From Ensifer adhaerens (GTDB lineage: Bacteria > Pseudomonadota > Alphaproteobacteria > Rhizobiales > Rhizobiaceae): a DNA stretch of 64,000 nucleotides. This document shows, piece by piece, positions 1-7,942 of the stretch. Every line of letters begins with the position of its first letter. Position 1 is the stretch's first letter. Location of the stretch: contig NZ_CP083350.1 of assembly GCF_020035535.1 (NCBI RefSeq), positions 434,001-498,000 on the forward strand, written 5' to 3'. Under the pieces are notes generated by a model. It ran no database searches and was not told the origin of the DNA. It saw only the letters and a program-made list of their open reading frames with translations. A program made the position numbers and the translations under genes.

Positions 1-828
1 GTCGAGGAAGCAGCCCGCAAACTGAAGGCAGCCGGCTTCGAGTGCCCGCTGGCGTTCAACTTCGACACCTGGCCGCTGATGGAGCAGTTCTCCGCCATCC
101 ACAACCAGCCGCTTGCCACGAAGGCCAATGGTTACAATGGGTTGGACGCCGAACTTGTGGTCAACAAGACCAAGTTCGTGGATCACGTTAAGTTCTTCAA
201 GAAGATGGCTGACGAGAAGCTCTTCGTGGTCAAGACCAAGCAACTCGGCATGGATATCGTCCCGGCCTTCACGTCCGAGACCTGCCAGATGATCCAGACC
301 TCCGTCGCCGACCACGGCACGATCGGCAAGACCCTTCCCGAAGGCGTGAAGTGGGAAGTTGCCATGTTGCCTGTATGGAAGGGCACGGAGCGGCAGAACT
401 CGCTCGTCGGCGGCGCATCGCTCTGGGTGCTCGCTGGCCGTCCGGAAGCGGAATACAAGGGCGCGGCCGCCTTCCTCAACTACCTTGGGACGCCCGAGAT
501 GGCCGAGTGGTGGTCAACGGTGACGGGCTACATCCCGGTGACCAAGACCGGTTTCGACGCCATGAAGGCCAATGGCTTCTACGACAAGGCTCCCTACAAG
601 GGGCGCGAACTCGCCATCCAGAGCCTATCCTTCACCCCGACCTCGGAAAATACCCGCGGCATTCGCCTCGGCGGCTTCACGCAGATCCGCAAGGAATTCG
701 CAACCGCGCTCGAAGCGATCTTCATGCAGAACGCAGACGTACAGGCCGAACTCGACAAAACGGTTGAACGTGGCAACGCCGTTCTGCGCCGCTTCGAGAA
801 GACCTACGCCGGACAGACGCTGAACTGA
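1..828 (+). CDS. ugpB: Glycerol-3-phosphate ABC transporter substrate-binding protein, 5'-truncated by window
   Basis: The frame is open from base 1 and in frame with the rest, so the true start lies upstream; 275 C-terminal residues are visible. The product is a periplasmic binding protein that delivers sn-glycerol-3-phosphate or glycerophosphodiesters to UgpAE. Family-typical stretches are seen, including FNFDTWPLMEQF, a SLVGGASLWVL segment, the TGYIPVT segment and the C-terminal TRGIRLGGF. An internal ATG at 79 is not the start because the conserved UgpB sequence continues upstream of it. It is first in a co-directional ugpB-A-E-C order and is followed by a strong hairpin. Substrate specificity is inferred from the family. 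Confidence 0.93.
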   Translation, partial: VEEAARKLKAAGFECPLAFNFDTWPLMEQFSAIHNQPLATKANGYNGLDAELVVNKTKFVDHVKFFKKMADEKLFVVKTKQLGMDIVPAFTSETCQMIQTSVADHGTIGKTLPEGVKWEVAMLPVWKGTERQNSLVGGASLWVLAGRPEAEYKGAAAFLNYLGTPEMAEWWSTVTGYIPVTKTGFDAMKANGFYDKAPYKGRELAIQSLSFTPTSENTRGIRLGGFTQIRKEFATALEAIFMQNADVQAELDKTVERGNAVLRRFEKTYAGQTLN

Positions 829-842
829 CATCTGATCCGCCC

Positions 843-870
843 GGAGCCCGCCGCAATATCGGCGGGCTCC
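843..870 (+). terminator. Intercistronic hairpin between ugpB and ugpA
   Basis: A perfect 10-bp stem (GGAGCCCGCC / GGCGGGCTCC) closes an 8-nt loop, followed by a weak T-rich stretch. It sits 15 nt after the ugpB stop and 33 nt before the ugpA start, inside the operon. It probably acts as a partial terminator or 3'-end stabiliser giving more UgpB than UgpA. Confidence 0.7.
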
Positions 871-903
871 GATTTCTGTTCTTGCGCATTGGAATTTCGA
901 CAT

Positions 904-1794
904 ATGGACAAGCGCGCGGCCTTTCGCAGCTGGTGGCTGCCCAGCCTCTTCGCCCTGCCGCAGATCATTTTGATCCTGCTCTTTTTCTATTGGCCAGCGG
1001 TCGCCGTATTGCGGTGGGCCTTCACGCTGGAGCCGCCATTCGGCGGTGCCGCCGAATTCGTCGGCCTTGCCAACTTCCAGGAAGTGTTTGCCGATCCGCT
1101 CTACTGGAACTCCGTTGGCATCAGCCTGGCATTCGCCCTTTGCGGCACGCTTTCCACCATTTTCATCGGCCTTGTTCTTGCCCTTGCTGTCGACCGGCAA
1201 TTGCCGGGCTCCGCACCGTTCCGGTTCCTCTATATTCTGCCCTACGCGATTGCGGGACCGGCGGCCGGTATGGCCTTCCGCTTCATCCTGTCGCCGGAAC
1301 GCGGGCTGATGGCATCGGTCAACGCCGCCTTTCCTGACTTCTGGAACCCGGCCAAGTATGGCAGCCACGCCCTCATCCTCGTCATCGTCGTCTTTGCCTG
1401 GAAATGGGCGGGCTACACCTTCATCTTCCTGCTCGCTGGCTTGCAGTCGGTGCCGCGCTCGCTGATCGAGGCGGCCGCGATGGACGGCTGCGGCCCGATC
1501 CGCCGAGCGGTCGATATCCAGATACCGTTGCTGGCGCCAACGCTCTTCTTCCTGCTGGTCATCATGATGACCGAGGGCTTCGTCGGTGCCGATACCTACG
1601 GCATCGTCGCCCGCACGACCGATGGCGGCCCGAACCACGGCACCGACGTGATGGTCTATCGCATCGTCGAGGAGGCGTTCCGCGGCCTGAACTACTCCGG
1701 CGCGTCGGCCCAGAGCCTCGTGCTCATCGGCCTCATCATGGTCTTCACCTTCATCCAGTTCCACTTCATCGAGCGCCAGGTCCATTACAAGTGA
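904..1794 (+). CDS. ugpA: Glycerol-3-phosphate ABC transporter permease UgpA
   Basis: This is a 296-residue inner-membrane permease of the MalF/UgpA type, pairing with UgpE to form the channel. About six hydrophobic segments are visible, the first at residues 13-35. The cytoplasmic EAA loop reads EAAAMDG near residue 195, followed by RRAVDIQIPLL. The ATG at 904 (MDKRAAF) is preferred over an in-frame TTG at 889 because homologs begin this way. It lies between the post-ugpB hairpin and ugpE, with a 7-nt gap to the latter. Confidence 0.93.
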   Translation: MDKRAAFRSWWLPSLFALPQIILILLFFYWPAVAVLRWAFTLEPPFGGAAEFVGLANFQEVFADPLYWNSVGISLAFALCGTLSTIFIGLVLALAVDRQLPGSAPFRFLYILPYAIAGPAAGMAFRFILSPERGLMASVNAAFPDFWNPAKYGSHALILVIVVFAWKWAGYTFIFLLAGLQSVPRSLIEAAAMDGCGPIRRAVDIQIPLLAPTLFFLLVIMMTEGFVGADTYGIVARTTDGGPNHGTDVMVYRIVEEAFRGLNYSGASAQSLVLIGLIMVFTFIQFHFIERQVHYK

Positions 1795-1801
1795 GGCTCC
1801 C

Positions 1802-2689
1802 ATGATCCAGCGGACCCCCTTCGCCAACGCGCTGACCTATGGCGTGATGATCTTCGGCTTCCTGCTGCTGATCGGCCCCTTCATCGTCATCGTGTCGGGC
1901 GCCAGCCAGACCTTCCAGCAGGTCAACGCCATCCCCTTCAGCTTCGTGCCGCAGGATCGCCTCTTCGAGAACATGGGCGCGGCCTGGTCGCGCGCCAGCC
2001 TCGGGACGGCGATGCTGAACAGCTTCGTGATGGCGAGCCTTGTCACGGTCGGCAAGGTGGCGCTGTCGGCGCTGACGGCATTTGCCATCGTGTTCTTCCG
2101 CACACCGCTCAAGGGCTTTTTCTTCTGGATGGTGTTCATCACCCTGATGCTGCCGCTCGAAGTGCGCGTGGTGCCCACCTATGCGGTTGCCGCCGATCTG
2201 TTCCAACCGATCCGATTGCTGATTTCCGCCATCACCGGCTTCGAGATCTCCGTCGACTGGAACCTTCTCAATTCCTATGCCGGTCTGACATTGCCGCTGA
2301 TCGCCACGGCGACCGGAACCTTCCTCTACCGCCAGTTCTACCTGACCCTGCCGGACGAGCTGGCGGAGGCGGCGCGTATGGACGGGTCAGGCGCAATCCG
2401 CTTTTTCATCGACATGCTGCTGCCGCTCTCGCGCACCAACATGCTGGCGCTGACCACGATCATGTTCGTCTACGGCTGGAACCAGTATCTCTGGCCCCTC
2501 CTGATGGTGACGGACCCGCAATACAAGACCACGATGATGTCGCTGGTTGCGCTCCTGCCCGCCGACAACGGCACGCCGGACTGGAACGTGACGCTCGCCG
2601 GTTCTTTGATCATCATGCTGCCTCCACTCATCGTCGTCGCCGTGCTGCAGCGGTGGTTCGTTCGCGGCCTCGTGGCCACGGAAAAATGA
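1802..2689 (+). CDS. ugpE: Glycerol-3-phosphate ABC transporter permease UgpE
   Basis: This 295-residue partner permease has about six membrane segments (first near residues 15-32) and the EAA loop EAARMDGSG at about residue 193, which contacts the ATPase UgpC. Its length and order after ugpA match the family. It begins 7 nt after the ugpA stop and is followed by ugpC after 42 nt, so the genes are almost certainly co-transcribed. A related maltose/multiple-sugar permease is the only realistic alternative, and the UgpB neighbour argues against it. Confidence 0.93.
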   Translation: MIQRTPFANALTYGVMIFGFLLLIGPFIVIVSGASQTFQQVNAIPFSFVPQDRLFENMGAAWSRASLGTAMLNSFVMASLVTVGKVALSALTAFAIVFFRTPLKGFFFWMVFITLMLPLEVRVVPTYAVAADLFQPIRLLISAITGFEISVDWNLLNSYAGLTLPLIATATGTFLYRQFYLTLPDELAEAARMDGSGAIRFFIDMLLPLSRTNMLALTTIMFVYGWNQYLWPLLMVTDPQYKTTMMSLVALLPADNGTPDWNVTLAGSLIIMLPPLIVVAVLQRWFVRGLVATEK

Positions 2690-2731
2690 CCCCGCTTTCC
2701 CCGAACAGAATAGACAGAGAGGTCCGCGCTC

Positions 2732-3853
2732 ATGGCTGACATCGAAATTCGCGCCGTGCGTAAATCTTACGGAAAGAACCCCACCCTGCATGGCATCGAC
2801 CTCGCCTTCGCGTCAGGAGAATTCGTCGTGATCCTCGGCCCGTCCGGCTGCGGAAAATCGACCCTTCTGCGGATGATCGCGGGGTTGGAGGACATCACCG
2901 CCGGCGAGATCGCCATCAACGGAAAGGTCGTCAACAGGCTCGAGCCGCGCGAACGCGGCTGCGCCATGGTGTTCCAGAACTACGCCCTCTACCCGCACAT
3001 GACCGTTGCCGGAAACATCGGCTATGCCCTGAAGGTGGCCGGCGTAGCGAAGGCGGAGCGCCTGCGTCGGATCGAGGAAACAGCCAAGATCGTCGGGCTT
3101 ACCGATTATCTCGATCGCAAGCCCGCTGCCCTTTCCGGCGGTCAGCGGCAGCGCGTCGCCATGGCGCGCGCGATCATTCGCGAGCCGAACGTGTTCCTAT
3201 TCGACGAACCGCTTTCGAACCTGGACGCCAAGCTTCGCGTCACCATGCGGGCCGAGATCCGCAAACTGCATCAGCGCCTCCAGGCAACGTCCATCTTCGT
3301 CACCCACGACCAGGTGGAAGCGATGACACTGGCGGACAAGCTGGTCGTGATGAACAGGGGCGTGGTCGAACAGGTGGGCCAGCCGCTCGACATCTACCAC
3401 CGTCCGGCAAGCATCTTCGTCGCATCCTTCATTGGCTCTCCGGCGATGAACCTTTTCGATGCCGTGGTCGACGTCGACAACGCCTGCCTCACATTCGGCG
3501 CCACGACGATACCGATCGACAGAGGCCTGGCCACCCGGCTGGGCGCAAGGCAGATCACGGTCGGCATTCGCCCGGAACAATGTGTCGTTGCGCCTGATGG
3601 AATCTCGATCAAGGTGGATTTCATCGAGGAGCTCGGCTCCGGCCGTGTTATCCACTCGGAACTGAACGGCTATCCCTTCGCGGCCACAGTCGACGAGTAC
3701 ACGCGCGTGCGGCCGGGCGAGAGGATCAGCCTGGAACTGCCGCTCGCGCACTTGCACCTCTTCGACAAGGAGACCGGCCGGAGGATCGAGGTCGATCTGG
3801 AGCCGCGTGCCGTCCGCAATTCCGCCAGCCAACCGACACTCCAAGCAGTCTGA
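2732..3853 (+). CDS. ugpC: ABC transporter ATP-binding protein UgpC
   Basis: A 373-residue ATPase that powers the UgpABE importer. Visible motifs are Walker [10 protein letters not shown] (about residue 37), Q-loop region [10 protein letters not shown], signature [14 protein letters not shown], Walker [14 protein letters not shown] and switch His in [10 protein letters not shown]. The C-terminal 130 residues are the MalK/UgpC-type TOBE regulatory domain (GIRPEQC). It begins at an ATG with AGAGAGG upstream, 42 nt after ugpE. It has a slightly longer C-terminal tail than usual UgpC. Confidence 0.92.
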   Translation: MADIEIRAVRKSYGKNPTLHGIDLAFASGEFVVILGPSGCGKSTLLRMIAGLEDITAGEIAINGKVVNRLEPRERGCAMVFQNYALYPHMTVAGNIGYALKVAGVAKAERLRRIEETAKIVGLTDYLDRKPAALSGGQRQRVAMARAIIREPNVFLFDEPLSNLDAKLRVTMRAEIRKLHQRLQATSIFVTHDQVEAMTLADKLVVMNRGVVEQVGQPLDIYHRPASIFVASFIGSPAMNLFDAVVDVDNACLTFGATTIPIDRGLATRLGARQITVGIRPEQCVVAPDGISIKVDFIEELGSGRVIHSELNGYPFAATVDEYTRVRPGERISLELPLAHLHLFDKETGRRIEVDLEPRAVRNSASQPTLQAV

Positions 3854-3881
3854 TCACTTCAATAAATCAGGAGAAACCGTG

Positions 3882-4796
3882 ATGAACGATATCATTTCCG
3901 CCGTAGGATTCTGCAACCGGACGGGCAAGGGTGATCTTTCGACCCTTGATGCCTCCCTGCGCGAAGTTGCAGAGACGGGCGCCGACGCCTGCGAGATCGG
4001 GATCTATGGCGAAGAGATCGTCAGCGGCGGCCGCATCATCGAAGACCGCGTCCAGCGGGTCGCCGAGATCACCAAGAAGTACACCTTCAACAAGCTTTCG
4101 CTGCACGGCCAGATCGTATCCAACTTCATGGATCGCCAGCACCACCATCTGCAGAAGAAGGTCGTGCGGGCGATGCTCGAACTGTGCGACAGGCTCGGTG
4201 CGGGGATCCTCGTCCACCACTCCGGCGCGGCACAGCTTGCCGCCGGAGAGAACGCCGCTGACCTCGACAAGATGGAACGCGACGCGCTCGCGGAAATGGC
4301 CGAGGTCGCCAAAGGTTACGGTGTCCGCATCGCGCTTGAGAACATCTTCACAACGGAAAGCGGCCAGTATCGGCAAACGCCGAGCCAGGTTGCCGAAACG
4401 GTGCGAGCGATCGGCTCGAACAACGTCGTCGCGCTCATCGACTTCTCGCATGCCTATATCGAAGCCACGCATCGTGGGCTGGATTTCCGCGACGAGCTGA
4501 GGGCGATGGCACCGGTGACGGGTCACCTGCACGCTCATGACAGCTTCGGCCTGCCCTACACCATGAACCGCTTCTATCACCCGGCCGAAGCGACCGCGCT
4601 TGGGATCGGCGACCTGCACCTGCCGATCGGCTGGGGCGACATTGCCTGGGATGACATCTTCTCCGAACTGACCTTCCTTCCGGATACGACGCTGATCATG
4701 GAAATCGGCGCCGAGCGTTTTGCCGACCAGCAGCCGGCATGCCTCGAGCGGGCAAGGCGCCTCGCGGCTGCGGTCGGACAGCGTTCCGCTGCATAA
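3882..4796 (+). CDS. Sugar phosphate isomerase/epimerase (xylose isomerase-like TIM barrel)
   Basis: A 304-residue TIM-barrel protein of the AP-endonuclease-2/xylose-isomerase-like family, acting in the cytoplasm. Likely metal ligands lie in LSLHGQ, ALENIF, LIDFSHAY, GHLHAHDSFG and the late LIMEIGAER. The start at 3882 follows a CAGGAG ribosome site 8 nt upstream; an upstream in-frame ATG at 3807 lies inside ugpC. It is the fifth gene of the ugp operon, where ugpQ (glycerophosphodiesterase) is often found. The substrate is unknown; an isomerase or epimerase acting on a sugar-phosphate or glycerol-phosphate conjugate taken up by Ugp is inferred. Confidence 0.8.
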   Translation: MNDIISAVGFCNRTGKGDLSTLDASLREVAETGADACEIGIYGEEIVSGGRIIEDRVQRVAEITKKYTFNKLSLHGQIVSNFMDRQHHHLQKKVVRAMLELCDRLGAGILVHHSGAAQLAAGENAADLDKMERDALAEMAEVAKGYGVRIALENIFTTESGQYRQTPSQVAETVRAIGSNNVVALIDFSHAYIEATHRGLDFRDELRAMAPVTGHLHAHDSFGLPYTMNRFYHPAEATALGIGDLHLPIGWGDIAWDDIFSELTFLPDTTLIMEIGAERFADQQPACLERARRLAAAVGQRSAA

Positions 4797-4802
4797 TGTT
4801 TC

Positions 4803-4836
4803 CGGTTGCCCCACTGAACGTTCGGTGGGGCAACCG
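4803..4836. terminator. Terminator at the end of the ugp operon
   Basis: A perfect 12-bp inverted repeat (CGGTTGCCCCAC / GTGGGGCAACCG) with a 10-nt loop lies 6 nt after the isomerase stop. The regulator gene converges from the other side, so the hairpin may serve both strands. The T-tract is weak. Confidence 0.75.
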
Positions 4837-4898
4837 CTCAATGCGAAAATTCCGACTGCGTAGACCGCTCTCCTAGACCGCTCTCAAGGAAGCGCTCT

Positions 4899-6878
4899 CT
4901 ACGCGCTCGGAAGACCGGCACGCGACAGCATCTCCAGCAAGCGCGCGTGGTGATGATCCTTCACGTAGCGCGGCATGAAACCCGGGCAGACATTGCCGAG
5001 GTTGAGATGCGGGAGCTGTGAGAGGCAATGATGCATGGCCCGAGACGCTTCTTCCGTGTTTCCGGTGGCGGCAGCGGCAGCGGCCCAATAGAGCGCGCCG
5101 CGAACGAAGCCGGGTTTGGTCCTGACAACCTTGCGGGCAACCTCCAGGGCACGCCGATCCTTGCCGCCGGCAAACAGCGCCACGGCCATGCTGTGGTGGC
5201 GCCAGAAGTCGATCACGTCATGGGTCCCGAGACGGATCGCTTCGCTCGCCTCGTGCAATGCCTCGTTCACCTGTCCGCGCAAGGCATAGAGTTCCGCAAT
5301 ATCGCCCCGCGCACTGGGATAACTCGGGTTAAGACCGATCGCATGGCGACACTCGACAATCGCTTCATCGATCCGGCCATCCGACAAAAGGGCGAAGGAG
5401 AGGATGACGCGGGCAATTTCGTCGTCGGGCACCGCGCGCACCGCAGCCTGCGCAAGATCCAATGCGCGCTCCAGGTATCCCTGATTTGACGGAAGGGCGC
5501 CAAAGGCAAGGGCCATGGTCATTGCCACGGACAGCGTGCGCTTTGCGCGGGCGTTGTGAGGCTCGATTGCGAGCGCCATCTCGACAAGCTCTATCGCCGT
5601 CAGCAGCGAATCCCGCGTCATCTCGAAGTACTTCATCAGAGATTCGTTCACGAGCCTGCGTACCTCCGAGCTGCCGGGAGGGCTCTTGTCACGCACTTTC
5701 CAGTTCGTCATCTGTAGTTCGAGGATCACGGCCAGCACGACCGCCTGTGCGATCCGGTCCTGGAACCGGAGTGCATTTTCCGAGTGGCCGTCAAACTTCT
5801 GCGCCCAGACGTTGTGGCCGCCGGAGACATCGACGAGCAGGACGTTGACCCGCAGGTCATCGCCGGATCTCTGAATACTGCCGCTAAGCACATAACGCGC
5901 CCTGACCGGCGTTTTCGGCTCGTCGCCGGGAATGTTCTTGTCCTGGGGCGAGGGTACGGCGAGCACCACATAGTCCGCAACCGCGGTCAGGGCCGTCGCG
6001 ATATCCTGCACGAGCCCCCTCGCGAAGTAATCGTCTCCCCCCTCGCCCGTCAGATTGACGAATTCTGCAACGCTGATCGACGGGCTTCCGTGGTGTTGTC
6101 CGGCCGCGCCTCCATTTGCCGACTGTGGATGAACCGATTTCGAGGCGGGGGCCAAGATGGCGTCCGACAGCGCTCGGGTCTCCGGGCTGACCCCGACGCC
6201 AAACTCCCTCTTCACGACGCTGCTGCACAGCTCATATGTGCGCATCGCCTGGTCGCGGTGACCATAGGCGATCAGCAATTCGATCTTCAGCCGGTAGGAT
6301 GCTTCCCGCGTCGGCTCCAGGGCCAACAGGCGATCGGCCAGAACCAAGCCCGCCTCCCCATCCACGAGACGCGCAAGTTTTTCATACGACTCGATTGCGC
6401 GGTTCAGCAGCCTCTCTCGCTCTGAGGCTGCCCAGTCATCGAAGGAGTTGCTGTCCAGGTAGAAGCCATCGAGAAACGGCCCGCCGTAGTGCGCCAGGGC
6501 CATTTCGAGCTCCTGCGGCGAGCGGGCCATCAGACCCGCTTCAAAATCCTCGACGTCAATGTCGATGGCAGAAGTCTTCAGGCCGATCGTATCGTTCTGG
6601 GCCTGGATCAAATCCACGCCTGCCCGACTGAAATCGCGCCGCAAAAGGCTGAGGGTTTGCCGCAGGCTGTTGCGCGAATGGTCGCTGTCACTATCGCTCC
6701 AGAGCAGACCGGCCAGTTTCTCCCTGGACGCTGCCATGCCCGGACAGCGGGCAAGATAGGCAATGATGGCCTGACCTCTTTTGCCGGTCAAAGGGACCTG
6801 GCCGCGCTGCTCCTCCTCGATCCGAAAGCCGCCGAGCAAAGAAAGTCTGAGTCTGGCCATGCCTTGGTTGGTCGTCAT
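4899..6878 (-). CDS. BTAD-domain transcriptional regulator with TolB-like and TPR domains
   Basis: A 659-residue cytoplasmic regulator. Residues about 8-90 form an OmpR/SARP-type winged helix (LLGGFRIE, GKRGQAIIAYLA), residues 90-240 a bacterial transcriptional activation domain, residues about 265-385 a TolB/FlgO-like fold (VAEFVNLTGEGGDDYFARGL, VLSGSIQRSG), and the C-terminal 260 residues TPR helices (e.g. YPSARGDIAELYALRG). A later start, MARLRL at 6860, is possible. This architecture is known from SARP/adenylate-cyclase-like regulators in rhizobia. It is divergent from the vWA gene at 7039, a plausible target. The signal sensed is unknown. Confidence 0.82.
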   Translation of the reverse strand: MTTNQGMARLRLSLLGGFRIEEEQRGQVPLTGKRGQAIIAYLARCPGMAASREKLAGLLWSDSDSDHSRNSLRQTLSLLRRDFSRAGVDLIQAQNDTIGLKTSAIDIDVEDFEAGLMARSPQELEMALAHYGGPFLDGFYLDSNSFDDWAASERERLLNRAIESYEKLARLVDGEAGLVLADRLLALEPTREASYRLKIELLIAYGHRDQAMRTYELCSSVVKREFGVGVSPETRALSDAILAPASKSVHPQSANGGAAGQHHGSPSISVAEFVNLTGEGGDDYFARGLVQDIATALTAVADYVVLAVPSPQDKNIPGDEPKTPVRARYVLSGSIQRSGDDLRVNVLLVDVSGGHNVWAQKFDGHSENALRFQDRIAQAVVLAVILELQMTNWKVRDKSPPGSSEVRRLVNESLMKYFEMTRDSLLTAIELVEMALAIEPHNARAKRTLSVAMTMALAFGALPSNQGYLERALDLAQAAVRAVPDDEIARVILSFALLSDGRIDEAIVECRHAIGLNPSYPSARGDIAELYALRGQVNEALHEASEAIRLGTHDVIDFWRHHSMAVALFAGGKDRRALEVARKVVRTKPGFVRGALYWAAAAAATGNTEEASRAMHHCLSQLPHLNLGNVCPGFMPRYVKDHHHARLLEMLSRAGLPSA

Positions 6879-6905
6879 GGGGCGTCTGGCACCATTAAAT
6901 AATGA

Positions 6906-6933
6906 AACGCTAATGCAAATATAACGCTAGCGT
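6906..6933. promoter_or_regulatory. AACGCTA direct repeats in the BTAD/vWA divergent region
   Basis: AACGCTA occurs at 6906 and 6923, 17 bp apart; the second is part of a 10-bp palindrome ACGCTAGCGT at 6924-6933. OmpR/SARP-type regulators commonly bind direct repeats, so autoregulation is a reasonable inference. Confidence 0.35.
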
Positions 6934-7038
6934 CAACCAAACCGCCAACCATTCAAGCTCCGCCGTGACGGTCGATCGACTAAACCTAGAGAAGTGCCGG
7001 ACACGGCACCGATGGAACCAACCGACCGGGGGCTCGTC

Positions 7039-7806
7039 ATGGGGGGCAGTTCATTCTTGAGATTGGCGGGAACACTTGCCGCCGCATTGCTTGGGCCGCT
7101 GCCGGCACAGGCTGCCGACGTTGACGTCGCCATCGTGTTCGCCGTCGATTTTTCGTCCTCGGTCGATCCGGACACCGCCAACCTGCAACGCAACGGTCAT
7201 GCCGCAGCGCTCACGTCGCCGGAGATCGTTGCAGCCATTGCCCGAAATTACTTCGGCTGCGTCGGCGTCGCTTATTTTGAGTGGGCGAGCCCCGGACGCC
7301 AGAGAATCGTGCTGCCCTGGACGAGGATCTGCGGACTGGAAGATGCCGAAGCCGCCGCCGATGTGATCAGAAGAAACGGCGACACCGGCTTCAGCCGCGG
7401 TGGCAGGGGCGGGACATCCGTTTCCTCTGCCATCGATGCCGCGAGCCTGCTTCTCGACCAGTATCCGGGCAAGGCCGAGCGGAAAGTCATCGACATCTCC
7501 GGCAATGGCGAGAACAACGACGGCCTCCCCGTTCAGTCAAGCAGACGAAACGCGATTGCAAAGGGATACACCATCAACGCGATCGCCATCCCGGCAAGTG
7601 ACGAAATTCCCGGCTATCACCTGGCGTCCTATTTTGCCGACAATGTCATCGGCGGTTCGGGAGCCTTTGTCGTGACAACGACAGGCCCAGGCGACTACGC
7701 GACCGCCCTTCGGCGCAAACTGGTCACGGAAATTAGCATGAACCTCGAGCCACAGGAGCTGCCAGAGGTGCAGCCGGTCGAGAGTGCCGGCACGGCAATC
7801 CAATAG
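7039..7806 (+). CDS. Secreted von Willebrand factor A-like protein (DUF1194)
   Basis: A 255-residue DUF1194 protein. An N-terminal signal peptide (FLRLAGTLAAALLGPLPAQA) ends near AQA-AD, so it is likely periplasmic. The vWA fold is shown by the MIDAS motif DFSSS about 35 residues in and the GRGGTSVSSAID segment supplying the conserved Thr. The ATG at 7039 places the signal peptide at the N terminus; the frame extends to an upstream ATG at 6994. It is divergent from the BTAD regulator. Metal-dependent protein binding is inferred from the family; no ligand is known. Confidence 0.78.
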   Translation: MGGSSFLRLAGTLAAALLGPLPAQAADVDVAIVFAVDFSSSVDPDTANLQRNGHAAALTSPEIVAAIARNYFGCVGVAYFEWASPGRQRIVLPWTRICGLEDAEAAADVIRRNGDTGFSRGGRGGTSVSSAIDAASLLLDQYPGKAERKVIDISGNGENNDGLPVQSSRRNAIAKGYTINAIAIPASDEIPGYHLASYFADNVIGGSGAFVVTTTGPGDYATALRRKLVTEISMNLEPQELPEVQPVESAGTAIQ

Positions 7807-7836
7807 CATTCTATATTGCGCACGATAATTGAAATA

Positions 7837-7848
7837 AATGTATACAAA
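7837..7848. promoter_or_regulatory. TGTATACA palindrome upstream of the AbgT transporter
   Basis: AATGTATACAAA contains a perfect TGTATACA palindrome about 95 bp before the transporter start. It matches the FadR-subfamily GntR pattern (tGTa-tACa) and resembles the boxes at 19706, 26636 and 30091. Confidence 0.4.
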
Positions 7849-7942
7849 CAAGCGCCATTCCTGTCGACATGATCTTCACTTTCGCAGACACTTGCGAAAT
7901 AACTTGGCCATCGAAGGCATTTCGAGGATGGGGTGGGACAGC

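Noticed and set aside
625..1827. Long minus-strand open frame of 400 codons opposite ugpB/ugpA
   Set aside because: Highly charged Asp/Glu/Arg/His-rich translation typical of the antisense of GC-rich coding DNA; the plus strand has clear Ugp homology.
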